A stretch of DNA of 21,542 bases from Dehalococcoidia bacterium (lineage in GTDB: Bacteria > Chloroflexota > Dehalococcoidia > Lucifugimonadales > Australimonadaceae): the NCBI GenBank assembly GCA_021296055.1, contig JAGWBE010000019.1, forward strand, positions 1 to 21,542, given 5' to 3'. Shown here in pieces: positions 13,396-20,401 of the stretch. The notes beneath the pieces are model-generated. The model was not told the origin of the DNA and did not search any database. It saw only the letters and a list, made by a program, of their open reading frames with translations. Each line of letters opens with the position of its first letter. Positions within the stretch are counted from its first letter, which is position 1. The translations under genes were made by a program, and so were the position numbers.

Positions 13396-14394
13396 GTGGC
13401 CACGGTTGGAGACATAGGCGAACTGGCGCTGGTGGAGCGGCTTGCGGCGCAGGTGGCGGCGGCCAGGTTGACGCGGACGGCGCGGCCGGGCTTTCACCTG
13501 CGCATCGGCATCGGCGACGACGCTGCGGCATGGTACGGCGAGGCGGGGGTCTGGGTGGCGACGACCGATACGATGGTCGAGGGCGTCCACTTCACGCGGG
13601 AGACGTCGCCTTGGCGGGACATCGGATGGAAGGCGATGGCGGCGAACCTGAGCGATGTGGCCGCTATGGGCGGAGCGCCGGTGAGCGCGATGGTTACGCT
13701 CGGACTGCCGCGCGGCTTGGACGCGGCGGCGGTGGACGACCTGTACGCGGGTATGATTGCGGCGTGCCTCCGCTACCGCACGCCCATCACCGGCGGCGAC
13801 GTGGTGAGCGCGGGCGAGGTGTTCGTAACGGTGGCGATGATGGGAATCTGCGGCGCGGAGCCGCTGCGCCGATCGGCGGCGCGCCCGGGCGACTCGATCG
13901 CGGTGAGCGGGCCGTTAGGCGCGTCGGCGGGCGGGCTGCGCCTGCTGCAAGCGGGCAGGAGCGGCGCCGGGGACGAAGAGGAGGAGGCGCTCGTGCGGGC
14001 GCACCGCAGGCCGGAGCCGCAGTTGGAGGCGGGGCAACGCATCCTCCGCTCCGGCATCCGCTGCGGGATGGACGTGTCGGACGGCCTGCTGCTCGACCTG
14101 CGCAGACTGGCGAAGGCGAGCGGCGTCGGCGCAAGGCTCGAGGCCGCGCGCATCCCGACGGTGCCCGGCCTGAAGGCGCTGCCCGACCCGCTGTCGTTCG
14201 CGCTCGGCGGCGGCGAGGATTACCAGTTGCTGTTCGCCGGGCCTCCGCAGGTGGTGGAGCTCGCCCTGGAATCCGTCGGCGCGGGCGCGGTGATCGGCGA
14301 GGCCACGCCGGACGAGCCGGGCGTAGTGCGCGTGATGGACGCGGAAGGCCGCGAGATGGACGTTGCGCACGCCGGTTGGGAGCACCTGCGTTGA
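13396..14394 (+). CDS. thiL: Thiamine-monophosphate kinase
   Basis: Phosphorylates thiamine monophosphate to the active cofactor thiamine pyrophosphate using ATP. The 332-residue protein shows the ThiL/PurM-like motifs in order: IGDDAA at 37-42, TTDTMVEGVHF at 56-66, AANLSDVAAMGG at 79-90, GGDVVSAG near 133-140, MDVSDGLLLDL near 219-229 and GGGEDYQLLF near 272-281. The acidic metal-binding residues in these motifs are intact. The GTG start lies six bases after a TATAAT, so a TPP riboswitch leader cannot be present at this promoter. The stop overlaps the tsaE start by one base (TGATG), placing it in one operon with tsaE and tsaB. Confidence 0.96.
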   Translation: MATVGDIGELALVERLAAQVAAARLTRTARPGFHLRIGIGDDAAAWYGEAGVWVATTDTMVEGVHFTRETSPWRDIGWKAMAANLSDVAAMGGAPVSAMVTLGLPRGLDAAAVDDLYAGMIAACLRYRTPITGGDVVSAGEVFVTVAMMGICGAEPLRRSAARPGDSIAVSGPLGASAGGLRLLQAGRSGAGDEEEEALVRAHRRPEPQLEAGQRILRSGIRCGMDVSDGLLLDLRRLAKASGVGARLEAARIPTVPGLKALPDPLSFALGGGEDYQLLFAGPPQVVELALESVGAGAVIGEATPDEPGVVRVMDAEGREMDVAHAGWEHLR

Positions 14395-14852
14395 TGGAGA
14401 TTCGGACAGTCTCGGCGGAGGAGACGGAGGCGGTGGGGCGGCGTGTCGGGGCGGCGCTCCGGCGCGGCGACCTACTGCTGCTGGAGGGCGAGCTGGGCGC
14501 AGGGAAGACGACGCTGACGCAAGGCGTCGCGCAGGGAGCGCAGACGGCGGGCTACGTCCACAGCCCCACGTTCGTTCTCGCCCACCGCTACGACGGGCGG
14601 CTGCCGCTGTTCCACCTCGACCTGTACCGCACGGACGGCGGGTTGGAGGTTCACGACCTCGGCGTGGAGGAGATGCTGGAAGCGGGCGCGGTGGTGGTGG
14701 AGTGGGCCGATCGCGCCCCCGATATCTTCCCGCCGGAGCGCTTGGAGTTGCGCCTGCGGTTCGGAGCGGCGCCGGAGGAGCGGCGCATCGAGGCGCTGGC
14801 GCGAGGCGAACGCGCTTTCGCGCTAGCGCGCTGCCTTGCAGGAACGGAGTAG
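14394..14852 (+). CDS. tsaE: tRNA threonylcarbamoyladenosine biosynthesis ATPase TsaE
   Basis: ATPase partner of the TsaB-TsaD complex that makes the t6A37 modification of ANN-decoding tRNAs. It has 152 residues. The Walker A loop is GELGAGKTTL at 32-41. SPTFVLAHRY at 57-66 and LFHLDLYR at 72-79 are family signatures, followed by LGVEEML and VVVEWADR. The ATG sits inside the thiL stop (TGATG). tsaB begins nine bases after its stop, so the three genes are probably co-transcribed. The tsaD gene that completes the complex is not in the window. Confidence 0.95.
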   Translation: MEIRTVSAEETEAVGRRVGAALRRGDLLLLEGELGAGKTTLTQGVAQGAQTAGYVHSPTFVLAHRYDGRLPLFHLDLYRTDGGLEVHDLGVEEMLEAGAVVVEWADRAPDIFPPERLELRLRFGAAPEERRIEALARGERAFALARCLAGTE

Positions 14853-14861
14853 GCAGAGCGC

Positions 14862-15557
14862 GTGCACCTCATCATCGAGACCTCCACCAGGGCGGGCGCC
14901 GTCGGCCTATGGCGGCCCGGGAGCGGGCTGGCCGCGTCGCGGGAATGGGAGTCGCTGCACAATCACACGGCGGAGTTGATGCCCGCCGTGCGCGCGCTGG
15001 TGGACGACGCGGGCGGGCCTCAGCGCCTGGCGGGGATTGGGGTATCGACCGGGCCCGGGGGATTCAGCGCCCTGCGCGCGGGGCTAGGCGCGGCCAAGGG
15101 ACTTGCCTTCGCCTCCGGCCTGCCGCTCGTGGGCGTGAGCACGCTCGAGGCGACGGCCTACCCGCACCGGGGCAGCGGCGCGGTGGTGGTCGCCGTCATC
15201 GTCGCGGGGCGCGACCTGGCCGGTTGGGCGGCGTTCGACGCGCGCGGCGGCGGGTGGCGGCGGCTGTCGGACGACCGCGTGTCGAGCGTCGACGAACTGG
15301 CCGCGTCGCTGAACGGCGAGGCGCTCCTCGCGGGAGAGGGCGCAGAGGCATGGGCGGAACGGCTGCTTGGCGCAGCGGGGGAGGCGCGGTTGGCCGAGGA
15401 GCGCCAACCGTCGTCGCGCCTCTGGGGAGCGGGGGCGTTGACCGCCGAACGCCTCGAGCGCGGCGAGCGGGACGCGCCCGCCGGGCTTGCGCCGCACTAC
15501 GCCCGCCCGCCCGGCATCGGGACGCCGAAAGCGCCGGGGCGCGTTGGCCGCGGATGA
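14862..15557 (+). CDS. tsaB: tRNA threonylcarbamoyladenosine biosynthesis protein TsaB
   Basis: A non-catalytic ASKHA-fold protein that dimerises with TsaD in t6A synthesis. The 231-residue length is typical. IIETST at 4-9 opens the fold. GIGVSTGPGGFSALRAGLGAAKGLA, near 59-83, is the hallmark glycine-rich region, followed by GVSTLEA. The second half is more variable and ends in a Gly/Pro-rich tail, as is usual. The start is a GTG at 14862, with GGAG about a dozen bases upstream. The pairing with tsaE supports the assignment. No rimI or tsaD follows, and a 79-base gap leads to ndk. Confidence 0.93.
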   Translation: MHLIIETSTRAGAVGLWRPGSGLAASREWESLHNHTAELMPAVRALVDDAGGPQRLAGIGVSTGPGGFSALRAGLGAAKGLAFASGLPLVGVSTLEATAYPHRGSGAVVVAVIVAGRDLAGWAAFDARGGGWRRLSDDRVSSVDELAASLNGEALLAGEGAEAWAERLLGAAGEARLAEERQPSSRLWGAGALTAERLERGERDAPAGLAPHYARPPGIGTPKAPGRVGRG

Positions 15558-15636
15558 GGGCGGGCGTCCGCAGCGCCGCGATGTGATAGCCTCGCGGCGC
15601 GGGCGGCCGGGCTGCCTGAACCGGGTCTAGGGAGGG

Positions 15637-16104
15637 ATGTCTCTCACGATGGAACGGACGTTGGTGCTAGTGAAGCCGGACGGCCTTCAACGCGGCCTGG
15701 CCGGGCGCATCATCGCGCGGTTGGAGGACCGGGGGTTGAAGATTGTGGGCGCGAAGATGCTGCGGATGGATATGGAGTTGGCGCGGGCGCACTATGCCGC
15801 GCACGTGGACAAGCCCTTCTTCGCCGGCATGGCCGCCTTCATGACCTCCAGCCCGCTGCTGGCGCTGGCGGTGGAGGGCAAGAACGCGGCGGAGGCGGTG
15901 CGGACGACGATGGGCGCGACCGACCCGCAGAGAGCGGCGCCTGGGACGATTCGCGCCGACCTGGCGCAGGACATCGAGCGCAACCTGATCCACGGCTCCG
16001 ATTCGCCGGAGGCGGCGGAGCGGGAGATCGGCATCTTCTTCGAGCCGGGAGAGCTGCAAGACTACGCGCTGCAGTCGGCGCCGTGGGTGGTCACTGGATC
16101 CTGA
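15637..16104 (+). CDS. ndk: Nucleoside diphosphate kinase
   Basis: Transfers the gamma phosphate of ATP to nucleoside diphosphates through a phosphohistidine. The 155-residue protein has TLVLVKPDGLQRGL at 8-21 and the active-site motif NLIHGSDSPEAAEREI, with His119 as the phosphorylated residue. The stretch before it reads TIRADLAQDIERN where many relatives have a glycine-rich version, a known variant. Two ATGs are possible, 15637 and 15649. GGGAGGG lies immediately before the first and about a dozen bases before the second, so the start is uncertain by four residues. Its last 14 bases overlap the convergent rsfS gene. Confidence 0.96.
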   Translation: MSLTMERTLVLVKPDGLQRGLAGRIIARLEDRGLKIVGAKMLRMDMELARAHYAAHVDKPFFAGMAAFMTSSPLLALAVEGKNAAEAVRTTMGATDPQRAAPGTIRADLAQDIERNLIHGSDSPEAAEREIGIFFEPGELQDYALQSAPWVVTGS

Positions 16105-16435
16105 CCACCGGCTTGCCCGCGCTCCACACCTCTTCCAAGCGGTAGTAGGCGCGCTGCTCCTCACTGAAGACGTGCGCCACCACGTCGGAGAAGTCTAGGA
16201 GCACCCAGCCCGACTCCACTGTTCCCTCACGGTGGTGAAGAGCGCAGCCCGCGCGCTTCATCGCCAACTCGATCTCGTCGGCCAGCGTATTCATCTGCCT
16301 GGGGCTGCCTGCGCTCATGATGAGCAGGTAGTCGGCGAAGGACGCCACCTCGCCGACGTTGATAAGCAAGATGTCGTCCGCCTGCCGGTCGGAGGCGGCG
16401 TCAACCGCGATGCGTGCTGCGTCCAGTGGTTCCAG
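16091..16435 (-). CDS. rsfS: Ribosomal silencing factor RsfS, probably with a CTG start
   Basis: Binds ribosomal protein uL14 and blocks subunit joining when growth slows. The body matches the family: SFADYLLIMSAGSPRQMNTLADEIE, then GTVESGWVLLDFSDVVAHVFSEEQRAYYRLEEVW. Only a TTG at 16369 is available as a conventional start, giving 92 residues, but the conserved N-terminal helix (AARIAVDAASDRQADDI) is encoded in frame upstream of it. No ATG, GTG or TTG exists between there and the in-frame stop at 16493-16495. A CTG at 16433-16435 has GGAG eight bases upstream and yields a family-length 114-residue protein, so I take it as the start. A TATAAT lies 19 bases before it. Confidence 0.85.
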   Translation of the reverse strand: MEPLDAARIAVDAASDRQADDILLINVGEVASFADYLLIMSAGSPRQMNTLADEIELAMKRAGCALHHREGTVESGWVLLDFSDVVAHVFSEEQRAYYRLEEVWSAGKPVVRIQ

Positions 16436-16454
16436 GGGTTGGTCTCCGCCGTCG

Positions 16455-16460
16455 ATTATA
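16455..16460 (-). promoter_or_regulatory. Candidate -10 element of rsfS, possibly bidirectional with mnmA
   Basis: TATAAT on the minus strand, giving a predicted leader of about a dozen bases before the CTG at 16435. The plus-strand reading of the same spot (GATTATAGG) could serve mnmA, which starts 45 bases downstream. No -35 is evident on either strand. Confidence 0.4.
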
Positions 16461-16504
16461 GGCGGGAAGAGCCGGCGCGCGCGCCCACTCGCTTAGGGCG
16501 CGCG

Positions 16505-17602
16505 ATGCCGCCGCAAACCGCTTGCCGCCCCCGCGTCGTCGTCGCTATGTCGGGCGGCGTCGATTCGTCCGTCGCCGCGCTGCTGCTGGCGCGCGAGGGT
16601 TACGACGTCGTCGGCGTTACGATGCGCTTGTGGTCGGAGGAGGATGGTGAGACGGCGGCGGGGCATCGCGGCTGCTGCTCCATCGAGGACATCGAGGACG
16701 CGCGGCGCGTCTGCCGCACGCTGGACGTACCGCACTACGTGCTGGACGTGCGGCGCGAGTTCCGCGAGCACGTGATGGACTACTTCATCGCGGAGTACCA
16801 GCGCGGGCGGACGCCCCACCCGTGCATCGCCTGCAACGACCGCATCAAGTTCGACTTCCTGCTGCGCAGGGCGGCGATGATGGACGCGGACTCCGTAGCC
16901 ACGGGTCACTACGCGCGCATCGTCCGCGCCGAGGACGGGTGGTCGCTCCGCAGCGGCGTTGACGCGGGCAAGGACCAGTCCTACGTGCTGTTCGGACTCG
17001 GGCAGGAGCAACTGGGGCGCGTGCTGTTGCCCGTGGGCGAGCACGACAAGGCGGCCATCCGCGACCTCGCCCGCGAGGCGGGGCTGCATCTGGCGAACAA
17101 GGCGGACAGCCAGGAGGTCTGTTTCATTCCCGGCGGCGACTACCGCGAGTTCATGCGCCGCCACGTCGAGCCGCGCCCTGGCGTCCTCGTCGATACGGCG
17201 GGGCGCACGTTGGGCGAGCACGAGGGCGTCGAGTTCTTCACCGTGGGGCAGCGGCGCGGCCTGGGCGTCGCGACGGGCGAGCGCCTGTTCGTGACCGAGG
17301 TCGAGTCGTCCACGGGGCGCGTGGTGCTGGGCAGCGTCGAGGACTTGGCGAAGCAGGGCGCTCGCGTGGGGCGCGTCAGTTGGGTGAAGGGACAAGCGCC
17401 CGGCGGCGCCGTCCGCGCTGCGGTCAAGATCCGCTACAACGGACGCGCGCTGCCCGCGACGCTGGAACCGCGCGGCGACGGCGGAGCGGTGGCATGGTTC
17501 GATGAACCGCAGCGCGCCGTTACGCCGGGGCAGGCGGCGGTCTTCTACGACGGCGACGAGGTGCTCGGCGGCGGCTTCATCGATGGCTCGGCGGAGCGCT
17601 AG
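16505..17602 (+). CDS. mnmA: tRNA-specific 2-thiouridylase MnmA
   Basis: Catalyses sulfur transfer to U34 of Lys, Glu and Gln tRNAs. The 365-residue protein has the ATP pyrophosphatase loop SGGVDSSVAA at 16-25. The catalytic cysteine pair is visible as Cys110 in HPCIACNDRIKF and Cys206 in SQEVCFIPGGDY. ATGHYARI at 132-139 and KDQSYVLF at 156-163 are further signatures, and the C-terminal beta-barrel (FTVGQRRGLGV onward) is complete. The ATG at 16505 was chosen because it immediately precedes the conserved start. AGGG lies six bases before it, a weak ribosome binding site. Its 3' end overlaps the next gene by 20 bases. Confidence 0.96.
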   Translation: MPPQTACRPRVVVAMSGGVDSSVAALLLAREGYDVVGVTMRLWSEEDGETAAGHRGCCSIEDIEDARRVCRTLDVPHYVLDVRREFREHVMDYFIAEYQRGRTPHPCIACNDRIKFDFLLRRAAMMDADSVATGHYARIVRAEDGWSLRSGVDAGKDQSYVLFGLGQEQLGRVLLPVGEHDKAAIRDLAREAGLHLANKADSQEVCFIPGGDYREFMRRHVEPRPGVLVDTAGRTLGEHEGVEFFTVGQRRGLGVATGERLFVTEVESSTGRVVLGSVEDLAKQGARVGRVSWVKGQAPGGAVRAAVKIRYNGRALPATLEPRGDGGAVAWFDEPQRAVTPGQAAVFYDGDEVLGGGFIDGSAER

Positions 17603-18620
17603 TCCGGCTACGGCGGCGCCGACGCAGACGCGCGAGCGCTCCCTCTGGGCGCAAGGATTTCGCCGCGTGGCCGGCGTGGACGAGGCGGGGCGCGGGCCGC
17701 TCGCGGGGCCGGTCGTGGCCGGAGCGGTGGTTCTGCCCGACCTCGAGCGCGCAGACATCGAGGGTTTGGAGCTCATCCGCGATTCCAAGACGCTGACGCC
17801 CGCGCAGCGCGAGCGTGCGGCGGCGGTAGTGCGCGAAGTAGCGCTCGGCGTAGCGGTGGGCGAGGCGTCGGCGGAGGAGATCGACGCGATGGGCATCCTG
17901 CCCGCGACGCGCTTGGCGATGCGGCGCGCCCTCGACGGACTTGCCGTTCCGCCCGACTATCTGCTGGTGGACGGCACGGGCGTCGTCGATTGGCGCGGGC
18001 GGCCTTGCCAAGCCGTCGTGAAGGGCGACCGCCTCTGCGCGGCCATCGCGGCGGCCTCCATCGCGGCCAAGACACGCCGTGACGCGCTCATGCGGGAGAT
18101 GGACGCGCGCTACCCGGGCTACGGCCTCGCCCAGCACAAGGGCTACGCCTCGCCCGCGCACCTCGCCGCCATCGCGCGCCAAGGACCAAGCCCCGTCCAC
18201 CGCCGCACCTTTTCGCCGATGCGGGCGGGGTTGTTGCCCGCCGCCCCAAACCCCCGCTCACAGCTCGGCGCGCGCGGAGAGGAGATCGCGGCGGCGCACC
18301 TGGCGCGGGCGGGGCTGCGGGTGGCGGCGCACAACTTCCGCACGCGGCGCGGGGAAGTGGACATCGTGGCCGAGGACGGCGAGACGCTGGTGTTCGTGGA
18401 AGTGCGGACGCGCAGGACAGTGTCCTACGGGTCGCCGGAGGAATCGGTTACGGCGCGCAAGCGTCAGCGCATCGTGCTGGCGGCGCAGCAGTACCTGCAA
18501 GAGCACGGCTTGGAGTCGCGCCCGTGGCGCGTGGACGTGGTGGCCGTGCTCGCGCGGCGCGGCGCGCCGGAGGTGCGCCACTACCCCAACGTAGAGATCC
18601 GCGAGCCGGAGGCGTACTAG
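17583..18620 (+). CDS. rnhB: Ribonuclease HII fused to a YraN (UPF0102) nuclease-like domain
   Basis: One uninterrupted 345-residue frame joins two families normally encoded by adjacent genes. Residues 25-212 are RNase HII, which removes ribonucleotides from DNA. GVDEAGRGPLAGPVVAGA holds Asp33 and Glu34, LLVDG has Asp130, KGD has Asp149, and ASIAAKTRRD and HRRTFSP close the domain. After a linker of about 14 residues, 228-345 form a YraN domain: LGARGEEIAAAHL, RRGEVDIVAEDG (Asp260) and FVEVRTRR (Glu273), a restriction-endonuclease-like core of unproven function. The ATG at 17583 lies inside the mnmA end. A separate YraN start at ATG 18219 is conceivable but has no ribosome binding site. Its TAG overlaps the convergent dcd stop. 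Confidence 0.9.
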   Translation: MARRSASPATAAPTQTRERSLWAQGFRRVAGVDEAGRGPLAGPVVAGAVVLPDLERADIEGLELIRDSKTLTPAQRERAAAVVREVALGVAVGEASAEEIDAMGILPATRLAMRRALDGLAVPPDYLLVDGTGVVDWRGRPCQAVVKGDRLCAAIAAASIAAKTRRDALMREMDARYPGYGLAQHKGYASPAHLAAIARQGPSPVHRRTFSPMRAGLLPAAPNPRSQLGARGEEIAAAHLARAGLRVAAHNFRTRRGEVDIVAEDGETLVFVEVRTRRTVSYGSPEESVTARKRQRIVLAAQQYLQEHGLESRPWRVDVVAVLARRGAPEVRHYPNVEIREPEAY

Positions 18621-19192
18621 GGGCGGGCGCCGCCGTACTCTTCGTAGACGCGAGAGGCGGTGGGCAGGCGCTGGCCCTGGTACTTGGAGCCGAGCTCCTT
18701 GGCGCCGTAGGTGTTGTCGGCGGGCGTGGTGAGTTGGAGGAAGGATATCTGCCCGATCTTCATCCGGTGGTAGAGGGTGATGGGCAGGTTGGAGACGTTA
18801 GATAGTTCAAGGGTCAGGTTGCCGCGCCACCCGGGGTCTACGTAGCCGGCGGTCGAGTGGATCAGCAGCCCCACCCGCCCAAGGGACGACTTCCCTTCGA
18901 GGCGCGCCACCAGATCGTCGGGCACTTCGACGTGCTCGAGTGTGGAGCCGAGAACGAACTCGCCGGGGTGGAGGATGAAGGGCACATCGTCGGCCATGGT
19001 CACTAGGTCGGTGAGGCGCTCGGGGTTGGCGCGGATGTCCACGTAGGGCACGTGGTTGTTGCGGAAGACCAGGATGTGGCGGTCGAGGTGGAGATCGACG
19101 CTGGCCGGCTGGATGCAGTCCTCGCCCAAGGGGCTGATGACGATGCGCCCCTTGTGCAGCTGCTCGCGGATGGTGCGGTCGCTCAGAACCAT
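18617..19192 (-). CDS. dcd: dCTP deaminase, likely bifunctional dCTP deaminase/dUTPase
   Basis: Supplies dUMP for thymidylate synthesis. The 191-residue trimeric dUTPase-fold protein has GKSSLGRVGLLIHSTAGYVDPGW at about 100-122, with the catalytic Glu129 in NLTLELSNVSNLP. The C-terminal GSKYQGQRLPTASR (168-181) closes over the nucleotide. The HSTAG...DPG...LTLEL pattern and the C-terminal motif follow the Mycobacterium tuberculosis enzyme, reported to do both deamination and dUTP hydrolysis, more closely than the E. coli enzyme. Bifunctionality is therefore likely but inferred. The ATG at 19192 is six bases after a TATCCT hexamer with no ribosome binding site. The stop shares CTAG with the convergent RNase HII gene. 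Confidence 0.95.
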   Translation of the reverse strand: MVLSDRTIREQLHKGRIVISPLGEDCIQPASVDLHLDRHILVFRNNHVPYVDIRANPERLTDLVTMADDVPFILHPGEFVLGSTLEHVEVPDDLVARLEGKSSLGRVGLLIHSTAGYVDPGWRGNLTLELSNVSNLPITLYHRMKIGQISFLQLTTPADNTYGAKELGSKYQGQRLPTASRVYEEYGGARP

Positions 19193-19198
19193 GGCGCA

Positions 19199-19204
19199 AG
19201 GATA
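19199..19204 (-). promoter_or_regulatory. Candidate -10 element six bases before dcd
   Basis: TATCCT on the minus strand, six bases from the ATG, with no Shine-Dalgarno. The same hexamer occurs before the first CPBP gene (4066-4071). A leaderless mRNA is suggested. Confidence 0.45.
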
Positions 19205-19315
19205 GCCGAAGAGGGAGCGGTTGCGAGCGGGGCGGGGAACTTCGGCGGCGCCAGGCGCGTCTAGTATGCGTAGCGGCGGGAGATGCGGCAGTCCGCGCGG
19301 TAAAGGGGGAGCAGC

Positions 19316-20254
19316 ATGCGGTTCATACTCGGACGGAGCGGGCAATGTCCGCGGATAGCGTTGGCGGTGTGCGCCGCGCTGCTGTTGGCGGCGCTGGCGA
19401 TGGCGGGATGCGCGGCATCCGACGAGGAGCGGCTTCCGCAAACCGGCGAGGACGCTCCGGCGGCGACGGCGTTGGACGCCTCCGGTCCTGCAGGCGCGCC
19501 AGGAGCCGCGCAGTCCGCGTTCGCCCGATCCGCGCAGTCGCTAAGGGAGGTCAGCCGCGTCATCATCCGCGAGGGGTGGATGGACGTGGAGGTGGAGGAC
19601 GTGTTGGCGGCGCTCGCGGAGGCGCGGGCTATCGCTGAGCGGATGGGCGGGCGCGTGGACGGCTCGTCCCTGTCGGGCGGCGGCGGATACGAGGATTCGT
19701 ACACCTACGCGACACTGCGCCTGCGCGTGCCTAGCGCGGCGTTCGACCGGACGATCGAGGAACTGCGCGAGCTGGGCGAGGTGCTGTCGGAGCAGTCGCA
19801 GAGCACGGACGTCACGGAGGAGTACGTCGATCTGGAGGCGCGGCTCCGTAACCTGCGCGCGGTGGAGGAGCGCTTGCTCGGTTTCTTGGAGCGCGCGGAG
19901 AAGGTGGAGGAGCTGCTGAGCGTGCAGCGCGAGTTGGCCTCGACGCAGGGCGAGATCGAGCGCGTTACGGGGCGGATGAACTACCTGTCCGCGTTGGCCG
20001 ACGAATCGTCGCTCACGCTGAATTTGACGCAGGAGCCGGAAGAGCCGCCGGTCACGGGCGAGGGCTGGGCGCCCGGCGAGACGGCGCAGGACGCGCTGCG
20101 GGCGCTCGTGAGCGTCGCGCGCTTCCTCGGGGACGCGGCCATCGTCGCGGCGGTCTTCTCGCCGCTCATCCTGCTGGCCGCCGGCGCGGTCTGGATCGGC
20201 AGGCGCGCCATCCGCCGGAGGCGGCAACGGGCGTCAGAGGAGACCTCTGCGTAA
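19316..20254 (+). CDS. DUF4349-type lipoprotein with a C-terminal membrane helix
   Basis: A 312-residue envelope protein of unknown function. The N-terminus is a signal sequence with a hydrophobic core at 13-29 and a lipobox ending MAGC, so Cys32 should be lipidated. A low-complexity Ala/Gly linker reaches about residue 75. The DUF4349 region follows: IREGWMDVEVEDV, AERMGGRVDG, the strand YATLRLRVPSAAFD and GEVLSEQSQSTDVTEEYVDLEARLRNL. It includes a coiled-coil stretch near 180-225 (VEELLSVQRELASTQGEIERV). A hydrophobic helix at about 268-292 and a basic tail (RRRRQR) place the C-terminus at the membrane. GGGGGAG four bases before the ATG is a strong ribosome binding site, in contrast to the divergent dcd. 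Confidence 0.88.
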   Translation: MRFILGRSGQCPRIALAVCAALLLAALAMAGCAASDEERLPQTGEDAPAATALDASGPAGAPGAAQSAFARSAQSLREVSRVIIREGWMDVEVEDVLAALAEARAIAERMGGRVDGSSLSGGGGYEDSYTYATLRLRVPSAAFDRTIEELRELGEVLSEQSQSTDVTEEYVDLEARLRNLRAVEERLLGFLERAEKVEELLSVQRELASTQGEIERVTGRMNYLSALADESSLTLNLTQEPEEPPVTGEGWAPGETAQDALRALVSVARFLGDAAIVAAVFSPLILLAAGAVWIGRRAIRRRRQRASEETSA

Positions 20255-20282
20255 CCGGAGCATCCCGCGCATCCCTTCTCCG

Positions 20283-20311
20283 GTAGGGACAGGTTTGAAA
20301 CCTGTCCCCAC
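20283..20311. repeat. Dispersed palindrome family 2 (near-perfect copy)
   Basis: GGGACAGGTTT, a single G, then AAACCTGTCCC: an 11-base perfect inverted repeat (20286-20308), extended by GT/AC flanks with one mismatch. It begins 29 bases after the DUF4349 gene's stop, in the convergent gap before the SDR-like gene. A diverged copy is at 6401-6428. It may act as a bidirectional transcription stop or be a mobile REP-like element. Confidence 0.65.
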
Positions 20312-20356
20312 GACGCAGCGCGCGGAGTGGGGCGGCAGCGTAGCGTGAGGGTGCAG

Positions 20357-20388
20357 CGTTCGCCCTTCGATTTCCATCAGGGCGAGCG
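20357..20388 (-). repeat. Dispersed palindrome family 1 (copy C)
   Basis: CGTTCGCCCT and AGGGCGAGCG pair over ten positions with one G-T wobble around a 12-base loop. The loop carries the reverse complement of the GATGGAAATCGAA variant of the family. It lies 13 bases before the end of the SDR-like gene, in the same convergent gap as the family 2 palindrome. Confidence 0.6.
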
Positions 20389-20401
20389 TGAGGGCGCGCG
20401 A

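Noticed and set aside
13530..14852. A 440-codon plus-strand frame spanning thiL and tsaE
   Set aside because: Only its last 152 codons (from 14394) form a real protein, TsaE. The rest is an out-of-frame reading of thiL, rich in Gly and Arg.
14394..15557. TsaB/TsaE/ThiL run as a defence or novel gene system
   Set aside because: Each gene has all motifs of its housekeeping family, and similar groupings are ordinary.
14363..15586. A 407-codon plus-strand frame over tsaE and tsaB
   Set aside because: Composition is Gly/Arg/Ala low complexity, and both genes it overlaps have clear family motifs in other frames.
16493..17896. A 467-codon open frame on the minus strand opposite mnmA and rnhB
   Set aside because: It is antisense to two well-conserved genes, has a low-complexity Arg/His/Ala-rich composition and no domain. 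Long antisense frames are expected at this GC content.
18219..18620. A separate yraN gene starting at ATG 18219
   Set aside because: No stop separates it from RNase HII and no ribosome binding site precedes the ATG, so the fusion is the simpler reading. It is kept as the alternative in the fusion finding.
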